From the NCBI GenBank assembly GCA_947624065.1, contig CANQIO010000004.1, positions 1 to 64,000 of the forward strand: DNA of 64,000 bases. The letters are read 5' to 3'. The position numbers and the translations under genes are program-made. The notes beneath the pieces were generated by a model, which had not been told where the DNA came from, made no database searches, and saw only the letters and a program-made list of their open reading frames with translations. The stretch comes from an uncultured Oscillospiraceae bacterium (GTDB lineage: Bacteria > Bacillota > Clostridia > Oscillospirales > Oscillospiraceae). Shown in pieces: positions 51,359 to 60,693 of the stretch. Within the stretch, counting starts at the first letter, position 1, and every line of letters begins with the position of its first letter.

Positions 51359-51593
51359 CCAAAAGATGGAATTTAGCTTATGTTTACCTAATTAAAAACG
51401 GGAAACCGTCAAAGTGCAAAAAAAAAAAAGCAAAATTTTATTTATTCGTGCATATTTACAAATTTTGTTTTAGGGTGTTAAATTGTAATTAACAAATTGC
51501 GATTTGACGCCCTTTTCTTTTAGCTAAATTAGCTAAATAAGCCTAATTGGGCGGGCGGCGCACCGGCGCGCGCCCGGTATGGGGGAGAAGACC
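51359..51593. other. AT-rich control region before the mannanase operon
   Basis: The 235 bases are sharply AT-richer than their surroundings and include a run of about 11 A (near 51419-51430), a -35-like TTGACG (51504-51509) and the repeated palindrome TTAGCTAA. No gene is seen. Confidence 0.55.
51518..51538. promoter_or_regulatory. Tandem TTAGCTAA palindrome, candidate operator
   Basis: TTAGCTAA occurs twice in 18 bases, sharing an overall dyad, between a -35-like box and the GH26 gene. A dimeric regulator binding there would block or aid the promoter. No regulator gene lies beside it in the window. Confidence 0.5.
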
Positions 51594-53066
51594 TTGATCC
51601 TGAGAAGATCTTTGTGCATCATTTTGGCTGCGGCCGCGCTGCTCTGCGCGGGCGGTACGGCTGGCGCGGCCCAGGAGAGCGAGGCGCAGGAAGTGGTGGG
51701 CACCTATCTGCCCGGCGAGGGCGAATGTACGGGCAACGTGAAGGCTAAAAAGGACGGGTCCGTCACCGGCTTCAAGGAGGACGGCGACGCCTGCACGGTC
51801 ACGATCGACGTCCCGGAGACGGGCTTTTTCGACCTGGTGTTCATGGTGAAGGCCCAGGGCGGCTATAAGGAGAACTATGTCTGGGCGGACGGGCAGCAGG
51901 CGGGGACGCTGGTGGCCCAGACCGGCAAAGAGGAGGACGCCGCCGTGCGCCGGGTGTATCTGGAAAAGGGCGCCCATGAGATCACGGTGAGCAAATACTG
52001 GGGCTATATCGACTGGCTGCGGCTGACCGTGCTGGTCTCGGAGCCCTTTGACGAGAGCATATTTGACGTGTCCCCGCGCCTGGTGGACCCGGAGGCCACG
52101 GACAACGCCCGGCGGCTGTTCAGCTATCTGTGCGATGAGTACGGCAAGAGCATCCTCTCCGGCCAATACTGCGACACGGGGGCCAACGGCTGGGAGAACA
52201 TGAAGATCGCGGAGATCAACGGCGGCAGATATCCCGCCATCCTGGGCCTGGATATGGGCTACTACTCCCAGACCGGCGTGGACCACGGCGCGTCGGTCAG
52301 CACCACGGAGCAGGCGATCGCCTATTGGGAAAAGGGCGGCATCGTCACGCTGTGCTGGCACTGGCTGGCCCCGGAGAAGTACATCTCCGGCACCTGGTAC
52401 AGCGCCTTCCGGCCGGAGGAGTGCGACATGGACCTGACGGCCATCATGAACGGCAAGGACGAGGAGGGGCTGGCCCTGCTGAAAAAGGACATCGGCAACA
52501 TCGCCGTCCAGCTGCAGGCCATGCAGGAGGCGGGCGTGCCCATCCTGTGGCGGCCCCTGCACGAGGCCTCCGGCGGCTGGTTCTGGTGGGGCGCGGAAGG
52601 GCCGGATACATATAAGAAGCTCTACATCATGCTCTACGACATGCTGACCAACGAGTACGGCCTGCACAACCTGATCTGGGTCTGGAACGGCCAGGACAAG
52701 GACTGGTATCCCGGGGACGAGTATGTGGACATCATCGGCATGGACATCTATGCCGGCGAGCATGTCTACACCTCCCAGATCGACCAGTTTTTGCTCAACC
52801 ACAGCTGTTCGCCCGGCAGCAAGATGGTGGTGCTCAGTGAGAACGGCACCATGATCGACCCGGACCTGGCGGTGCGGGACCGGGCCATGTGGGGCTTTTT
52901 CTGCACCTGGAGCGGGGAGTTCGTGCTCAACGACGGGGTGCGCAAGACCTATTCCGAGCGGTATACCGACGCGCAGATGCTCACCAAGGTCTATAACAGC
53001 GACATCGTCATCACCCGGGACGAGCTGCCGGATCTGCTGACCTATCCCATAAAGGACGGCGGCTGA
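51594..53066 (+). CDS. Secreted GH26 beta-mannanase with N-terminal carbohydrate-binding-like domain
   Basis: The 490-residue product has a signal peptide (about residues 1-27), a beta-sandwich of the CBM35/CBM6 sort (about 35-150; GFFDLVFMVKAQGGYKENYV, YLEKGAHEITVSKY), and a GH26 domain. The acid/base Glu is in WRPLHEASGGWFWWG (about residue 324) and the nucleophile Glu in VLSENGT (about 417). GH26 enzymes cut beta-1,4-mannan. TTG 51594 is the preferred start, because GGGGGAG lies seven bases before it whereas ATG 51579 has no ribosome site. Confidence 0.9.
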   Translation: MILRRSLCIILAAAALLCAGGTAGAAQESEAQEVVGTYLPGEGECTGNVKAKKDGSVTGFKEDGDACTVTIDVPETGFFDLVFMVKAQGGYKENYVWADGQQAGTLVAQTGKEEDAAVRRVYLEKGAHEITVSKYWGYIDWLRLTVLVSEPFDESIFDVSPRLVDPEATDNARRLFSYLCDEYGKSILSGQYCDTGANGWENMKIAEINGGRYPAILGLDMGYYSQTGVDHGASVSTTEQAIAYWEKGGIVTLCWHWLAPEKYISGTWYSAFRPEECDMDLTAIMNGKDEEGLALLKKDIGNIAVQLQAMQEAGVPILWRPLHEASGGWFWWGAEGPDTYKKLYIMLYDMLTNEYGLHNLIWVWNGQDKDWYPGDEYVDIIGMDIYAGEHVYTSQIDQFLLNHSCSPGSKMVVLSENGTMIDPDLAVRDRAMWGFFCTWSGEFVLNDGVRKTYSERYTDAQMLTKVYNSDIVITRDELPDLLTYPIKDGG

Positions 53067-53704
53067 TGCTGAGAAAATGGCTGGACGTGGAGGGGCCGGT
53101 GATCGGCTTTCTGGACAAGGCGGGGGAGCTCATCGCGCTCAGCGCGCTATGGCTTCTCGGCTGTCTGCCGGTGGTGACGGTATCGACCTCCACGGCTGCG
53201 CTCTATTACGCGGTGATGAAAACGGTCCGCCGGAGCCGGGGCCGCGCCGCGGGGGAGTTCTGGCGCAGCTACCGGGCCAACCTGGGCCGGGGCATAGCGG
53301 CGGGACTGCCGCTGCTGGCGCTGGGGGCGCTGCTGGCACTGGACGCGGCCATCCTGCTGCGGCAGGAGCGGGCGCTGCACACCGGGGCGGTGATCGTGCT
53401 GGCGGTGATATTGGCGGCTTTGGCGGTGTATGTGGGGCCGGTGCTGTCCCGGTTCTCCGTGAAGGTGACCCAGGTCTGGCGGCTGGCGTTTTTGATGGCG
53501 GTGCGGTTTTGGTACTGGACCGCCGCGATCCTCATCCTGGCGGGCCTGGCGGCGGCTCTGCAGTTTTACGTGCTGCCGGTGCCGACAGTGCTCATCCTGC
53601 CGGGGGCGGGATGCCTGGCGGCGACCTTCCCGATAGAGAAGGCACTGCGCGCGTATATGCCGCCCAAAGAAGAGGGCGACGATGCATGGTATTACGAAAG
53701 TTGA
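53066..53704 (+). CDS. DUF624 (YesL-like) membrane protein
   Basis: The 212-residue product has five or six hydrophobic segments and the DUF624 start (LDKAGELIALSALWLLGCLPVVT, then STAALYYAVMKTVR). YesL-like proteins accompany sugar ABC importers and secreted glycan enzymes in Firmicutes; their job is not known. The start shares a base with the GH26 stop, so it is cotranscribed. Confidence 0.88.
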   Translation: MLRKWLDVEGPVIGFLDKAGELIALSALWLLGCLPVVTVSTSTAALYYAVMKTVRRSRGRAAGEFWRSYRANLGRGIAAGLPLLALGALLALDAAILLRQERALHTGAVIVLAVILAALAVYVGPVLSRFSVKVTQVWRLAFLMAVRFWYWTAAILILAGLAAALQFYVLPVPTVLILPGAGCLAATFPIEKALRAYMPPKEEGDDAWYYES

Positions 53705-53723
53705 TCATAAAAGGGGCGTGACG

Positions 53724-56700
53724 ATGACGAGAAGGAAGAAAACAGCGGGACGGATGGCGGGCGTCCTGGCGGTGGTGCTGGCGCTGACGGCGGCACTGCC
53801 GGCAGGCATGCCAGCTCTGGCGGCCACGGACCAGTCCCGCAGCGAGTATGAGGAGCTGGTCAGCGAGTATGCCGTGTCCGCCGACAAGCTGGACTACAAG
53901 GACTATCTCCTTCAGCAGGCCGGGCAGGACCGGCCGGACGCGGAGATCGGGATCGACGCCGGCGATTATGTCCGCTATGAGGAGGCCGATTCCGCCGCTC
54001 AGCCGGAGATCCGTTCCAACTTTGCGGGCATGGCGGGCGAGAGCGTCCTCACGGCGGAGAACTCGCTCATCGAGTTCACCTTCGATGTGGAGCGGGAGGG
54101 GTATTACGACCTCTCGCTGCTCTATTATCCGGTGGCGGGAAAGAACTCTGCCATCCAGCGCAGCATCTTTTTGGACGGCGAGCTGCCCTATGAAGAACTG
54201 TCCCTGGTGGAGTTCCAGCGGGTGTGGACCTGCGAGGTCACGGATGCCTATACCGACGCCAACGGCGTGGAGGTGCTGTCCTGGGCCAAGGACAACCAGG
54301 GCAACGACCTTAAGCCCTCCATGGCGGAGGCCCCCGAGTGGGTGGAGAGCTATGTCTACGACAGCCAGGGCTATGTGACCACGCCTCTGGCGCTGTACCT
54401 CACCGCCGGGGAGCACACCCTCACCCTGACGGGACTGCGGGAGCCCATGCTGCTGCGGAAGGTGGAGCTGTCCAACCGGGACACCGTGCTGCCATACGCG
54501 GATGTGAAGGCGTCCGACGACGCCAAGGGCTATGCCGACACCTCCGGCCAGATGATCCGCATCGAGGCGGAGAACACGGCCAAGACATCCTCTCCCATGC
54601 TCTATGCCCTGCAGGACCAGAGCTCGCCCGCCGTGTATCCTGCCAGCCCCAAGGCGCTGCTCAACAACACCATCGGCGGCAACGGCTGGAAGCTGAACGG
54701 CCAGTGGATGGAGTGGGATTTCACCGTGGAGCAGAGCGGATACTACAACATCGCCCTGTTCGACAAGCAGAACTTCGTCAAGGGCATCTATGTGTCCCGG
54801 CGCATCTCCATCGACGGCGAGGTCCCCTTCCAGGAGATGGAGGATTACGGCTTTACATACGGCTCCGGCTGGCGCCAGGATGTGCTCAGCGACAGCGAGG
54901 GCCAGCCCTATTCGTTCTATCTGGAGGCCGGGGAGCACACCCTGCGTATGGAGGTGGTCCTGGGCAAGTTCGCGGACATCATCAGCTCTGTCCAGGACTG
55001 CGTGACCCAGCTCAACGCCATCTACCGCAGCGTCATCCGCATCACAGGCGTCTCCCCGGACCGGTACAGGGACTATGAGATCGAGCAGTCCCTGCCGGAG
55101 CTGGAGGGAGAGCTGATCGCGGTCAAGGACGAGCTGGACGACGCCATCGCCCGCCTGCGGGCCCTGATCGGCGAGAACAGCGACAAGGAGAGCGTGCTCA
55201 TCACCATGAGCGACCAGCTGGGCGAGCTCATCTACGACCAGGAGCGGTTCACCGAGGTCATCAGCGCCTACAAGGTGAACATGCGCGCCACGGCAACCTG
55301 GATCACCCAGGTCATCGACCAGCCTTTGCAGCTGGACCGCATCTATGTCTACTCCCCCGACACCGCGGTGAAGGCGGAGAACACCGGCTTCTTCCCCTCC
55401 CTGTGGCATGAGCTGAAGCGGCTCTTCTATTCCTTCGTCATCGACTACAACCAGATCGGCGATGTGAGCAGCGGCGATGACGCCACCGCCATCACCCTCT
55501 GGATCGGCACCGGCCGCGACCAGGCCAACATCATCAAGGCCCTCATCGACTCCACGTTCACCCCCGAGTCCAACATCAACGTGAACGTGCAGCTGGTGGA
55601 TATGAACACGCTCCTGCGGGCCACGCTGGCCGGCGAGGGGCCGGACGTGGCCATCCAAGTGCCCAATACCAACGGCATCGCGGGCGCGGTGCTGACCACC
55701 GGCAACGACACCGCCGTCAACTACGGCATCCGAAACGCCGTACTGAATCTGCGGCAGTTCGATGACTATGACGAGGTGGCGGCCCGGTTCTCTCCCAGCG
55801 CCATGGTGCAGCTGGAGTTCTACGGCAAAACCTACGGCCTGCCGGAGACCCAGACCTTCCCCATGCTGTTCTACCGCAAGGACATCCTGGCGGAGCTGGG
55901 CATGGAGGTGCCCCAGACCTGGGACGACGTGAAGGTGGCCATGACGGTGCTGGCCAAGAACCAGATGGAGTTCGGCATGCTCCCCACGGAGCAGATCTTC
56001 GCCATGCTCCTGTACCAGAACGGCGGGGCCTACTATAACGAGGAGGGCAGCGTGTCCGCCCTGGATTCGGAAGAAGCCGTCAACACCTTCAAACAGTACT
56101 GCGAGTATTACACCGATTACAAACTGGACAAAGAGACCAGCGTGGAGCAGCGCTTCCGTACAGGCGAGTGCCCCATCATCATCAGCGACTATACGCTGTA
56201 CAACAACCTGCAGGTCTCCGCACCGGATATCGACGGGCTGTGGGGCATCGCCCCGGTGCCTGGCACGCGGATGGCGGACGGGTCCATCGACCGGTCCGTG
56301 GGCTCCACGGGCCTGACCAGCCTGATCATGTCGGCCACCGAGGAACCGGACGCCTGCTGGGAATTTTTGAAGTGGTGGACCTCCGCTTCCACCCAGACCA
56401 GCTTCGGCTATGAGATGGAGAGCCTGCAGGGCGAGGCGGGCCGTGTGCCCACCGCCAACCTGGAGGCCTTCGGGAACATCGCCTGGAAGGCGTCGGACAT
56501 GGAGGCGCTGCTGGAGCAGTACCAGTGGGTGCGTGGCATCCCCCAGGTGCCGGGCGGATATTACTCCTGGCGTAACGTGAACAACGCCTTCTATACCGTG
56601 ACCACCGACACGGACTTTGCTTCGCCCCGTGAGGAGCTGATGGACAAGGTGGTGCTCATCAACACGGAGCTGCAATACAAGTGGGAAGAGTTCGGACTGA

Positions 56701-56732
56701 TCAGCAAGCAGACGGGAGGTGAGGAGCCGTGA
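53724..56732 (+). CDS. Very large ABC solute-binding protein with N-terminal carbohydrate-binding-like regions
   Basis: The 1002-residue product is more than twice the usual length. A signal peptide (about residues 1-34) is followed by two beta-sandwich-like regions (about 65-240 and 275-420), each with a REGYYDLSLLYYP or QSGYYNIALFDKQ strand and an AGEHTL motif. A charged helical linker (about 430-560) leads to a family 1 solute-binding domain (about 585-960; ITLWIGTGRDQANIIKALID, LAGEGPDVAIQVPN, AMLLYQNGGAYYNEEG). No lipobox. ATG 53724 has AAAGGGG upstream; it follows the DUF624 gene after 19 bases. The permeases 56729-58556 are its partners. Confidence 0.9.
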   Translation: MTRRKKTAGRMAGVLAVVLALTAALPAGMPALAATDQSRSEYEELVSEYAVSADKLDYKDYLLQQAGQDRPDAEIGIDAGDYVRYEEADSAAQPEIRSNFAGMAGESVLTAENSLIEFTFDVEREGYYDLSLLYYPVAGKNSAIQRSIFLDGELPYEELSLVEFQRVWTCEVTDAYTDANGVEVLSWAKDNQGNDLKPSMAEAPEWVESYVYDSQGYVTTPLALYLTAGEHTLTLTGLREPMLLRKVELSNRDTVLPYADVKASDDAKGYADTSGQMIRIEAENTAKTSSPMLYALQDQSSPAVYPASPKALLNNTIGGNGWKLNGQWMEWDFTVEQSGYYNIALFDKQNFVKGIYVSRRISIDGEVPFQEMEDYGFTYGSGWRQDVLSDSEGQPYSFYLEAGEHTLRMEVVLGKFADIISSVQDCVTQLNAIYRSVIRITGVSPDRYRDYEIEQSLPELEGELIAVKDELDDAIARLRALIGENSDKESVLITMSDQLGELIYDQERFTEVISAYKVNMRATATWITQVIDQPLQLDRIYVYSPDTAVKAENTGFFPSLWHELKRLFYSFVIDYNQIGDVSSGDDATAITLWIGTGRDQANIIKALIDSTFTPESNINVNVQLVDMNTLLRATLAGEGPDVAIQVPNTNGIAGAVLTTGNDTAVNYGIRNAVLNLRQFDDYDEVAARFSPSAMVQLEFYGKTYGLPETQTFPMLFYRKDILAELGMEVPQTWDDVKVAMTVLAKNQMEFGMLPTEQIFAMLLYQNGGAYYNEEGSVSALDSEEAVNTFKQYCEYYTDYKLDKETSVEQRFRTGECPIIISDYTLYNNLQVSAPDIDGLWGIAPVPGTRMADGSIDRSVGSTGLTSLIMSATEEPDACWEFLKWWTSASTQTSFGYEMESLQGEAGRVPTANLEAFGNIAWKASDMEALLEQYQWVRGIPQVPGGYYSWRNVNNAFYTVTTDTDFASPREELMDKVVLINTELQYKWEEFGLISKQTGGEEP

Positions 56733-57676
56733 ATGAAGTGAAACAGCTCGGGAGGGTCAAACCCATGCAGGAGCCGCGCACCCTGGAGAAGAAGAGGCGG
56801 CTGCTGCCCAAAAACACCGCCATCTACCTGATGCTGGCGCCGTATTTCATCCTGTTCACCCTGTTCACCGTTTTGCCGGTGCTGGCCTCCATCGTGCTGA
56901 GCTTTACGGACTTCAACATGCTGGAGTGGCCTCACTTCGTGGGCTGGACCAACTACATCCGGCTGCTGGTCAACGACGACCTGTTCATCGTGGCGCTGAA
57001 AAACACCCTGCTGTTCGCGGTGATCACAGGCCCCATCAGCTATCTGATGTGCCTGCTGTTCGCGTGGGTCATCAACGAGTTCAAGGGCAAGCTGCGGGCG
57101 TTCCTGACGCTGATCTTCTATGCCCCGTCCATCTGCGGCAACGCCTACATGATCTGGCAGATCATCCTCACCGGCGACCGCTATGGCTACCTGAACGGCC
57201 TGCTGCTGAAATGGGACATCATCAACGAGGCCATCATCTGGATGAAGACGGAGAAGTACGTGCTGCCGCTGCTGATCGTGGTGCAGCTGTGGCTGAGCTT
57301 GGGCACGGGCTTTTTGTCCTTCATCGCCGGCCTGCAGACCGTGGACAAGAGCCTGTACGAGGCGGGCGCGCTGGACGGCATCAAGAACCGCTGGCAGGAG
57401 CTTTGGTTCATCACCCTGCCGGCCATGAAGCCCCAGCTGATGTTCGGCGCGGTCATGCAGATCACCCAGTCCTTCGCCATCGCGGACATCTCCATCCAAC
57501 TGGCCGGCAACCCGTCGGTGAACTACGCCGGCTCCACCGTGGTCACGCACCTGCTGGATTACGGCACGGTACGATTTGAGATGGGTTACGCCTCCGCCAT
57601 CGCCACGATCCTGTTCTTGCTGATGGTGGGCACCAACAAGCTGGTGCAGCGGCTGCTCAGAAGGGTAGGCGAGTGA
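56729..57676 (+). CDS. Sugar ABC permease, first subunit
   Basis: The 315-residue product has six membrane segments and the EAA loop YEAGALDGIKNRWQELWFITLP (about residues 210-230). GTG 56729 overlaps the stop of the binding protein (GTGA), so synthesis is coupled. It resembles LplB/UgpA-type permeases. Confidence 0.93.
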   Translation: MNEVKQLGRVKPMQEPRTLEKKRRLLPKNTAIYLMLAPYFILFTLFTVLPVLASIVLSFTDFNMLEWPHFVGWTNYIRLLVNDDLFIVALKNTLLFAVITGPISYLMCLLFAWVINEFKGKLRAFLTLIFYAPSICGNAYMIWQIILTGDRYGYLNGLLLKWDIINEAIIWMKTEKYVLPLLIVVQLWLSLGTGFLSFIAGLQTVDKSLYEAGALDGIKNRWQELWFITLPAMKPQLMFGAVMQITQSFAIADISIQLAGNPSVNYAGSTVVTHLLDYGTVRFEMGYASAIATILFLLMVGTNKLVQRLLRRVGE

Positions 57677-57677
57677 G

Positions 57678-58556
57678 ATGAAAAAACTTCGCCACCTTTT
57701 CCGCCACAGGAAAAACCGCAAGCTCAACCGTTCGCCTGCGGGCAACGCGCTGCTGTTTTTCCTCATGGGCATTTTCGGCGTGCTGATGGCCGTGCCTCTG
57801 GTGATGATCGTCAACAACGCCCTCAAACCGCTGGACGAGCTGTTCCAGTATCCGCCCAAGCTGTTCGTGCGCAACCCGACTCTGAACAACTTCGTGGACC
57901 TGTTCGTGGCCATGAACTCCTCTTGGGTGCCGTTTTCCCGGTACGTGCTCAACACGGTCATCATCACCGCGGGCGGCACGGTGGGGCACGTGATCCTGGC
58001 CTCCATGGCGGCGTATCCCCTGTCCAAGCACGAGTTCAAGGGCAAGAACCTGCTGTTCAGCATGGTGGTGCTGTCCATGATGTTCTCCTGGACGGTCACC
58101 CAGATCCCCAACTACATGATCATCTCCTGGCTGCACATCAACAACACCTACTGGGCCCTTATCCTGCCCGCCTGCTCCTTCGGCATGGGCCTTTACCTCA
58201 TGAAGCAGTTCATGGACCAGCTCCCCAACGCGCTCATGGAGTCCGCCCGGCTGGACGGCGCCGGGGAGTTTCGGGTGTTCTTCCGCATCGTGATGCCCAA
58301 CGTCAAGCCCGCGTGGCTGACGCTGGCCATCTTCCAGTTCCAGCAGATGTGGGGCAACACGGGCTATATGTTCCTGCGGGACGAGGAGCTCAAGCCCCTG
58401 CAGTACTCCCTGCAGCAGATCGCCGCGGGCGGTACGGCACGGGCCGGCGCCAGCGCGGCGGTGACGTTCATCATCGCGGCGATCCCCATCATCTTCTTCC
58501 TCATCTGCCAGAGCAACGTGCTGGAGACCATGACCACCTCCGGCATGAAGGAATAA
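57678..58556 (+). CDS. Sugar ABC permease, second subunit
   Basis: The 292-residue product has six membrane segments and an EAA loop with MESARLDGAGEFRVFFRIV (about residues 190-208). It begins one base after the preceding stop and pairs with it to make the channel. There is no ATPase gene nearby. Confidence 0.93.
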   Translation: MKKLRHLFRHRKNRKLNRSPAGNALLFFLMGIFGVLMAVPLVMIVNNALKPLDELFQYPPKLFVRNPTLNNFVDLFVAMNSSWVPFSRYVLNTVIITAGGTVGHVILASMAAYPLSKHEFKGKNLLFSMVVLSMMFSWTVTQIPNYMIISWLHINNTYWALILPACSFGMGLYLMKQFMDQLPNALMESARLDGAGEFRVFFRIVMPNVKPAWLTLAIFQFQQMWGNTGYMFLRDEELKPLQYSLQQIAAGGTARAGASAAVTFIIAAIPIIFFLICQSNVLETMTTSGMKE

Positions 58557-58569
58557 GGAGGGCGGAAGG

Positions 58570-60051
58570 ATGAAATACATGAAAAAGCTCTCCTCGCTGC
58601 TGCTGGCGGCGCTGCTGCTGGCCTCGTGCCTGCCGGCGGCGGCCCTGGCGGACGACGTGCCCTACGACACCTATAACTATGATTACTGGGAGAACGTCGT
58701 CCGGATCCCGGCGCCCTATGTGCCCGACGGGTCGATCTCCGGCGTGAGCCTGGGCTGCGGGGCCTTCGCCAGCCCCCAGGATATCTGCGTGGCGCCGGAC
58801 GGCGACCTCTATATCGCCGACACCGGCCACAACCGGATTGTGGTGGTGGACGGGACCAGCCATCAGGCGAAAAAGATCATCGACTCCTTTGAAAATGAGG
58901 GCGAGACCGACACCTTCAACGCGCCCACCGGCGTGTGCGTGTCGGAGAACGAGCAGCTCTACATCGCTGACCGGGAGAACCAGCGCATCGTGGTGATGGA
59001 GCTGGACGGGACCCTGGACCGCATCGTCCGGGACCCCCAGTCGGACGTGCTGCCCGCCGGGTTCGTGTTCAAGCCCCTGAAGATCTCGGTGGACTATGCC
59101 GACCGTATCTACTGCATCGCCCAGAACATGTTCCAGGGCATCCTGGTATTCGAGACCGATGGCCAGTTCTCCGGCTTCTTCGGCACCATCAACGTCCAGC
59201 TGTCCCTGTGGGAGAAGTTCTGGAAAAAGGTGGCCACCAAGGAAGAGCGGCAGAACCAGACCCTGTACATCGCCACGGAATTCACCGGCATGGACATCGA
59301 CGAGAGCGGCTTCGTCTACGCCACCAACATCGACGAGACCGGCAAGCAGGGCGTGCGCCGGCTGAACCCCCGGGGCGAGGACGTCATCAAGAAGGGCCGC
59401 AACGAGGACGTGGGCGGCGATCTTTGGACGGGAGGCTCCGGCGCCTATGCCGGCCCCAGCCAGATCACCGACGTGGTCTACCGGGGCGAGGGCATCTACT
59501 CTCTGCTGGACCGGAAGCGGGGCCGCATCTTCACCTATGACCACGAGGGCAACCTTTTGTACATCTTCGGCGGACTGGGCACCCAGGAGGGCACCTTCAC
59601 CACCCCCGTCGCCATCGAGCAGTGGAACGGGGAGCTGCTGGTGCTGGACGCCACGAGGGCCCAGATAAGCCGCTTCGCGCCCACGGAATACGGCGGCCTC
59701 ATCAACCAGGCGGTGGCTCTGCGCTACGACGGAGACGAGGCGCTGGCTGTGCCGCTCTGGGAGCGGGTGCTGGAGCTGGACGAGAACAACGAGCTGGCCT
59801 GCTCCGGCATCGGCAAGGCGTATCTGTCCGCCGGGGACAACGAGTCGGCCATGAAATACCTGAAGCTGGGCATGAACCGGGATTACTATTCCGTGGCCTT
59901 TAAGCGTTACCGCAGCGAGATCCTCCGGGCCCACCTGGGCCAGGCGCTCACCGCCTTGGGCGTGGTGCTCGTGGTGGTGCTGGTGGTGACAAGGCTCCGC
60001 AAGCGGCGCAAGGCAAAGAAAGCGTCTGAGGAAGGAGGCCTGGTCGGATGA
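58570..60051 (+). CDS. NHL beta-propeller and TPR membrane protein of the importer cluster
   Basis: The 493-residue product has a signal sequence (about residues 1-27), NHL-type repeats (about 65-370; ASPQDICVAPDGDLYIADTGHNRIVVVD, APTGVCVSENEQLYIADRENQRIVVME and others), a TPR-like helical pair (about 385-440; EALAVPLWERVLELDENNELA) and a membrane helix near 455-475 with a basic tail. The signal region contains LASC, a possible lipobox, although AALADD is an equal cleavage site. NHL domains bind ligands or proteins, so it could be a surface scaffold for the importer. Confidence 0.8.
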   Translation: MKYMKKLSSLLLAALLLASCLPAAALADDVPYDTYNYDYWENVVRIPAPYVPDGSISGVSLGCGAFASPQDICVAPDGDLYIADTGHNRIVVVDGTSHQAKKIIDSFENEGETDTFNAPTGVCVSENEQLYIADRENQRIVVMELDGTLDRIVRDPQSDVLPAGFVFKPLKISVDYADRIYCIAQNMFQGILVFETDGQFSGFFGTINVQLSLWEKFWKKVATKEERQNQTLYIATEFTGMDIDESGFVYATNIDETGKQGVRRLNPRGEDVIKKGRNEDVGGDLWTGGSGAYAGPSQITDVVYRGEGIYSLLDRKRGRIFTYDHEGNLLYIFGGLGTQEGTFTTPVAIEQWNGELLVLDATRAQISRFAPTEYGGLINQAVALRYDGDEALAVPLWERVLELDENNELACSGIGKAYLSAGDNESAMKYLKLGMNRDYYSVAFKRYRSEILRAHLGQALTALGVVLVVVLVVTRLRKRRKAKKASEEGGLVG

Positions 60052-60680
60052 AAGCGGCGTTCGGAAAAGATAAGTGGCAGTATCTGCTCTATACCATGGG
60101 CCATCCCGTGGACGGGTTCTACTGGATCCGCCACCAGGACCGGGGCAGCGTGCCGCTGGCGGTGCTGCTGGTGATCTGCTTCTCTCTGTGCTTCTCCATC
60201 AACCGCATCAGCGCGAATTTCATCGTCAACGACGTGGAGCCGGCCACGGTGGACAGCCTGCAGGAGCTGTCGGGCGTGCTGCTCTTATACGCGCTGCTGT
60301 GTGTGGGCAACTGGTCCATCACATGCCTGATGAACGGCAGCGGCCGGATGAAGGACATCGCCATCGCCATCGGCTACGGCTGCGCGCCGATGATCCCGGC
60401 GCTGCTGCTGGCCACGGTGTTCAGCCAGTTCATCACCGTGGACGAGGGGGCGTTCTATTACCTCATCATCGGCCTGGGCGTGGCATACGCGGCGGTGGTC
60501 ATGCTGCTGGGCATCCGGCAGGTGCATGACTACACCATGGGCAAGACCCTCATCACCCTGCTGCTGACCTTCGTGGCGATCCTGTGCATCCTCTTCGTCA
60601 GCCTGCTGCTCATCGATCTGATCGGACAGGTGATCAACTTCTTCCGGTCGATCTATACCGAGCTCGTGTTCAGAATGTGA
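60048..60680 (+). CDS. YIP1-family membrane protein
   Basis: The 210-residue product has about five hydrophobic segments and the Yip1 pattern: KDKWQYLLYTMGHPVDGFYWIR at the start, KDIAIAIGYGCAPMIPALLL in the middle. Bacterial YIP1 proteins are of unknown function. The ATG overlaps the end of the NHL gene, so the two are coupled. Confidence 0.82.
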   Translation: MKAAFGKDKWQYLLYTMGHPVDGFYWIRHQDRGSVPLAVLLVICFSLCFSINRISANFIVNDVEPATVDSLQELSGVLLLYALLCVGNWSITCLMNGSGRMKDIAIAIGYGCAPMIPALLLATVFSQFITVDEGAFYYLIIGLGVAYAAVVMLLGIRQVHDYTMGKTLITLLLTFVAILCILFVSLLLIDLIGQVINFFRSIYTELVFRM

Positions 60681-60693
60681 GGAGGGGCGCGGG

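Noticed and set aside
51579-51594. ATG 51579 as start of the GH26 gene
   Set aside because: No ribosome site before it; GGGGGAG right after it fits TTG 51594.
51594-51680. Lipobox in the GH26 signal peptide (ALLC)
   Set aside because: The residue before the cysteine is leucine, not Gly, Ala or Ser, and a normal signal-peptidase site follows.
53592-56675. Open frame of about 1000 codons opposite the long binding protein
   Set aside because: Same antisense bias; the plus-strand protein has a signal peptide and clear binding-protein motifs.
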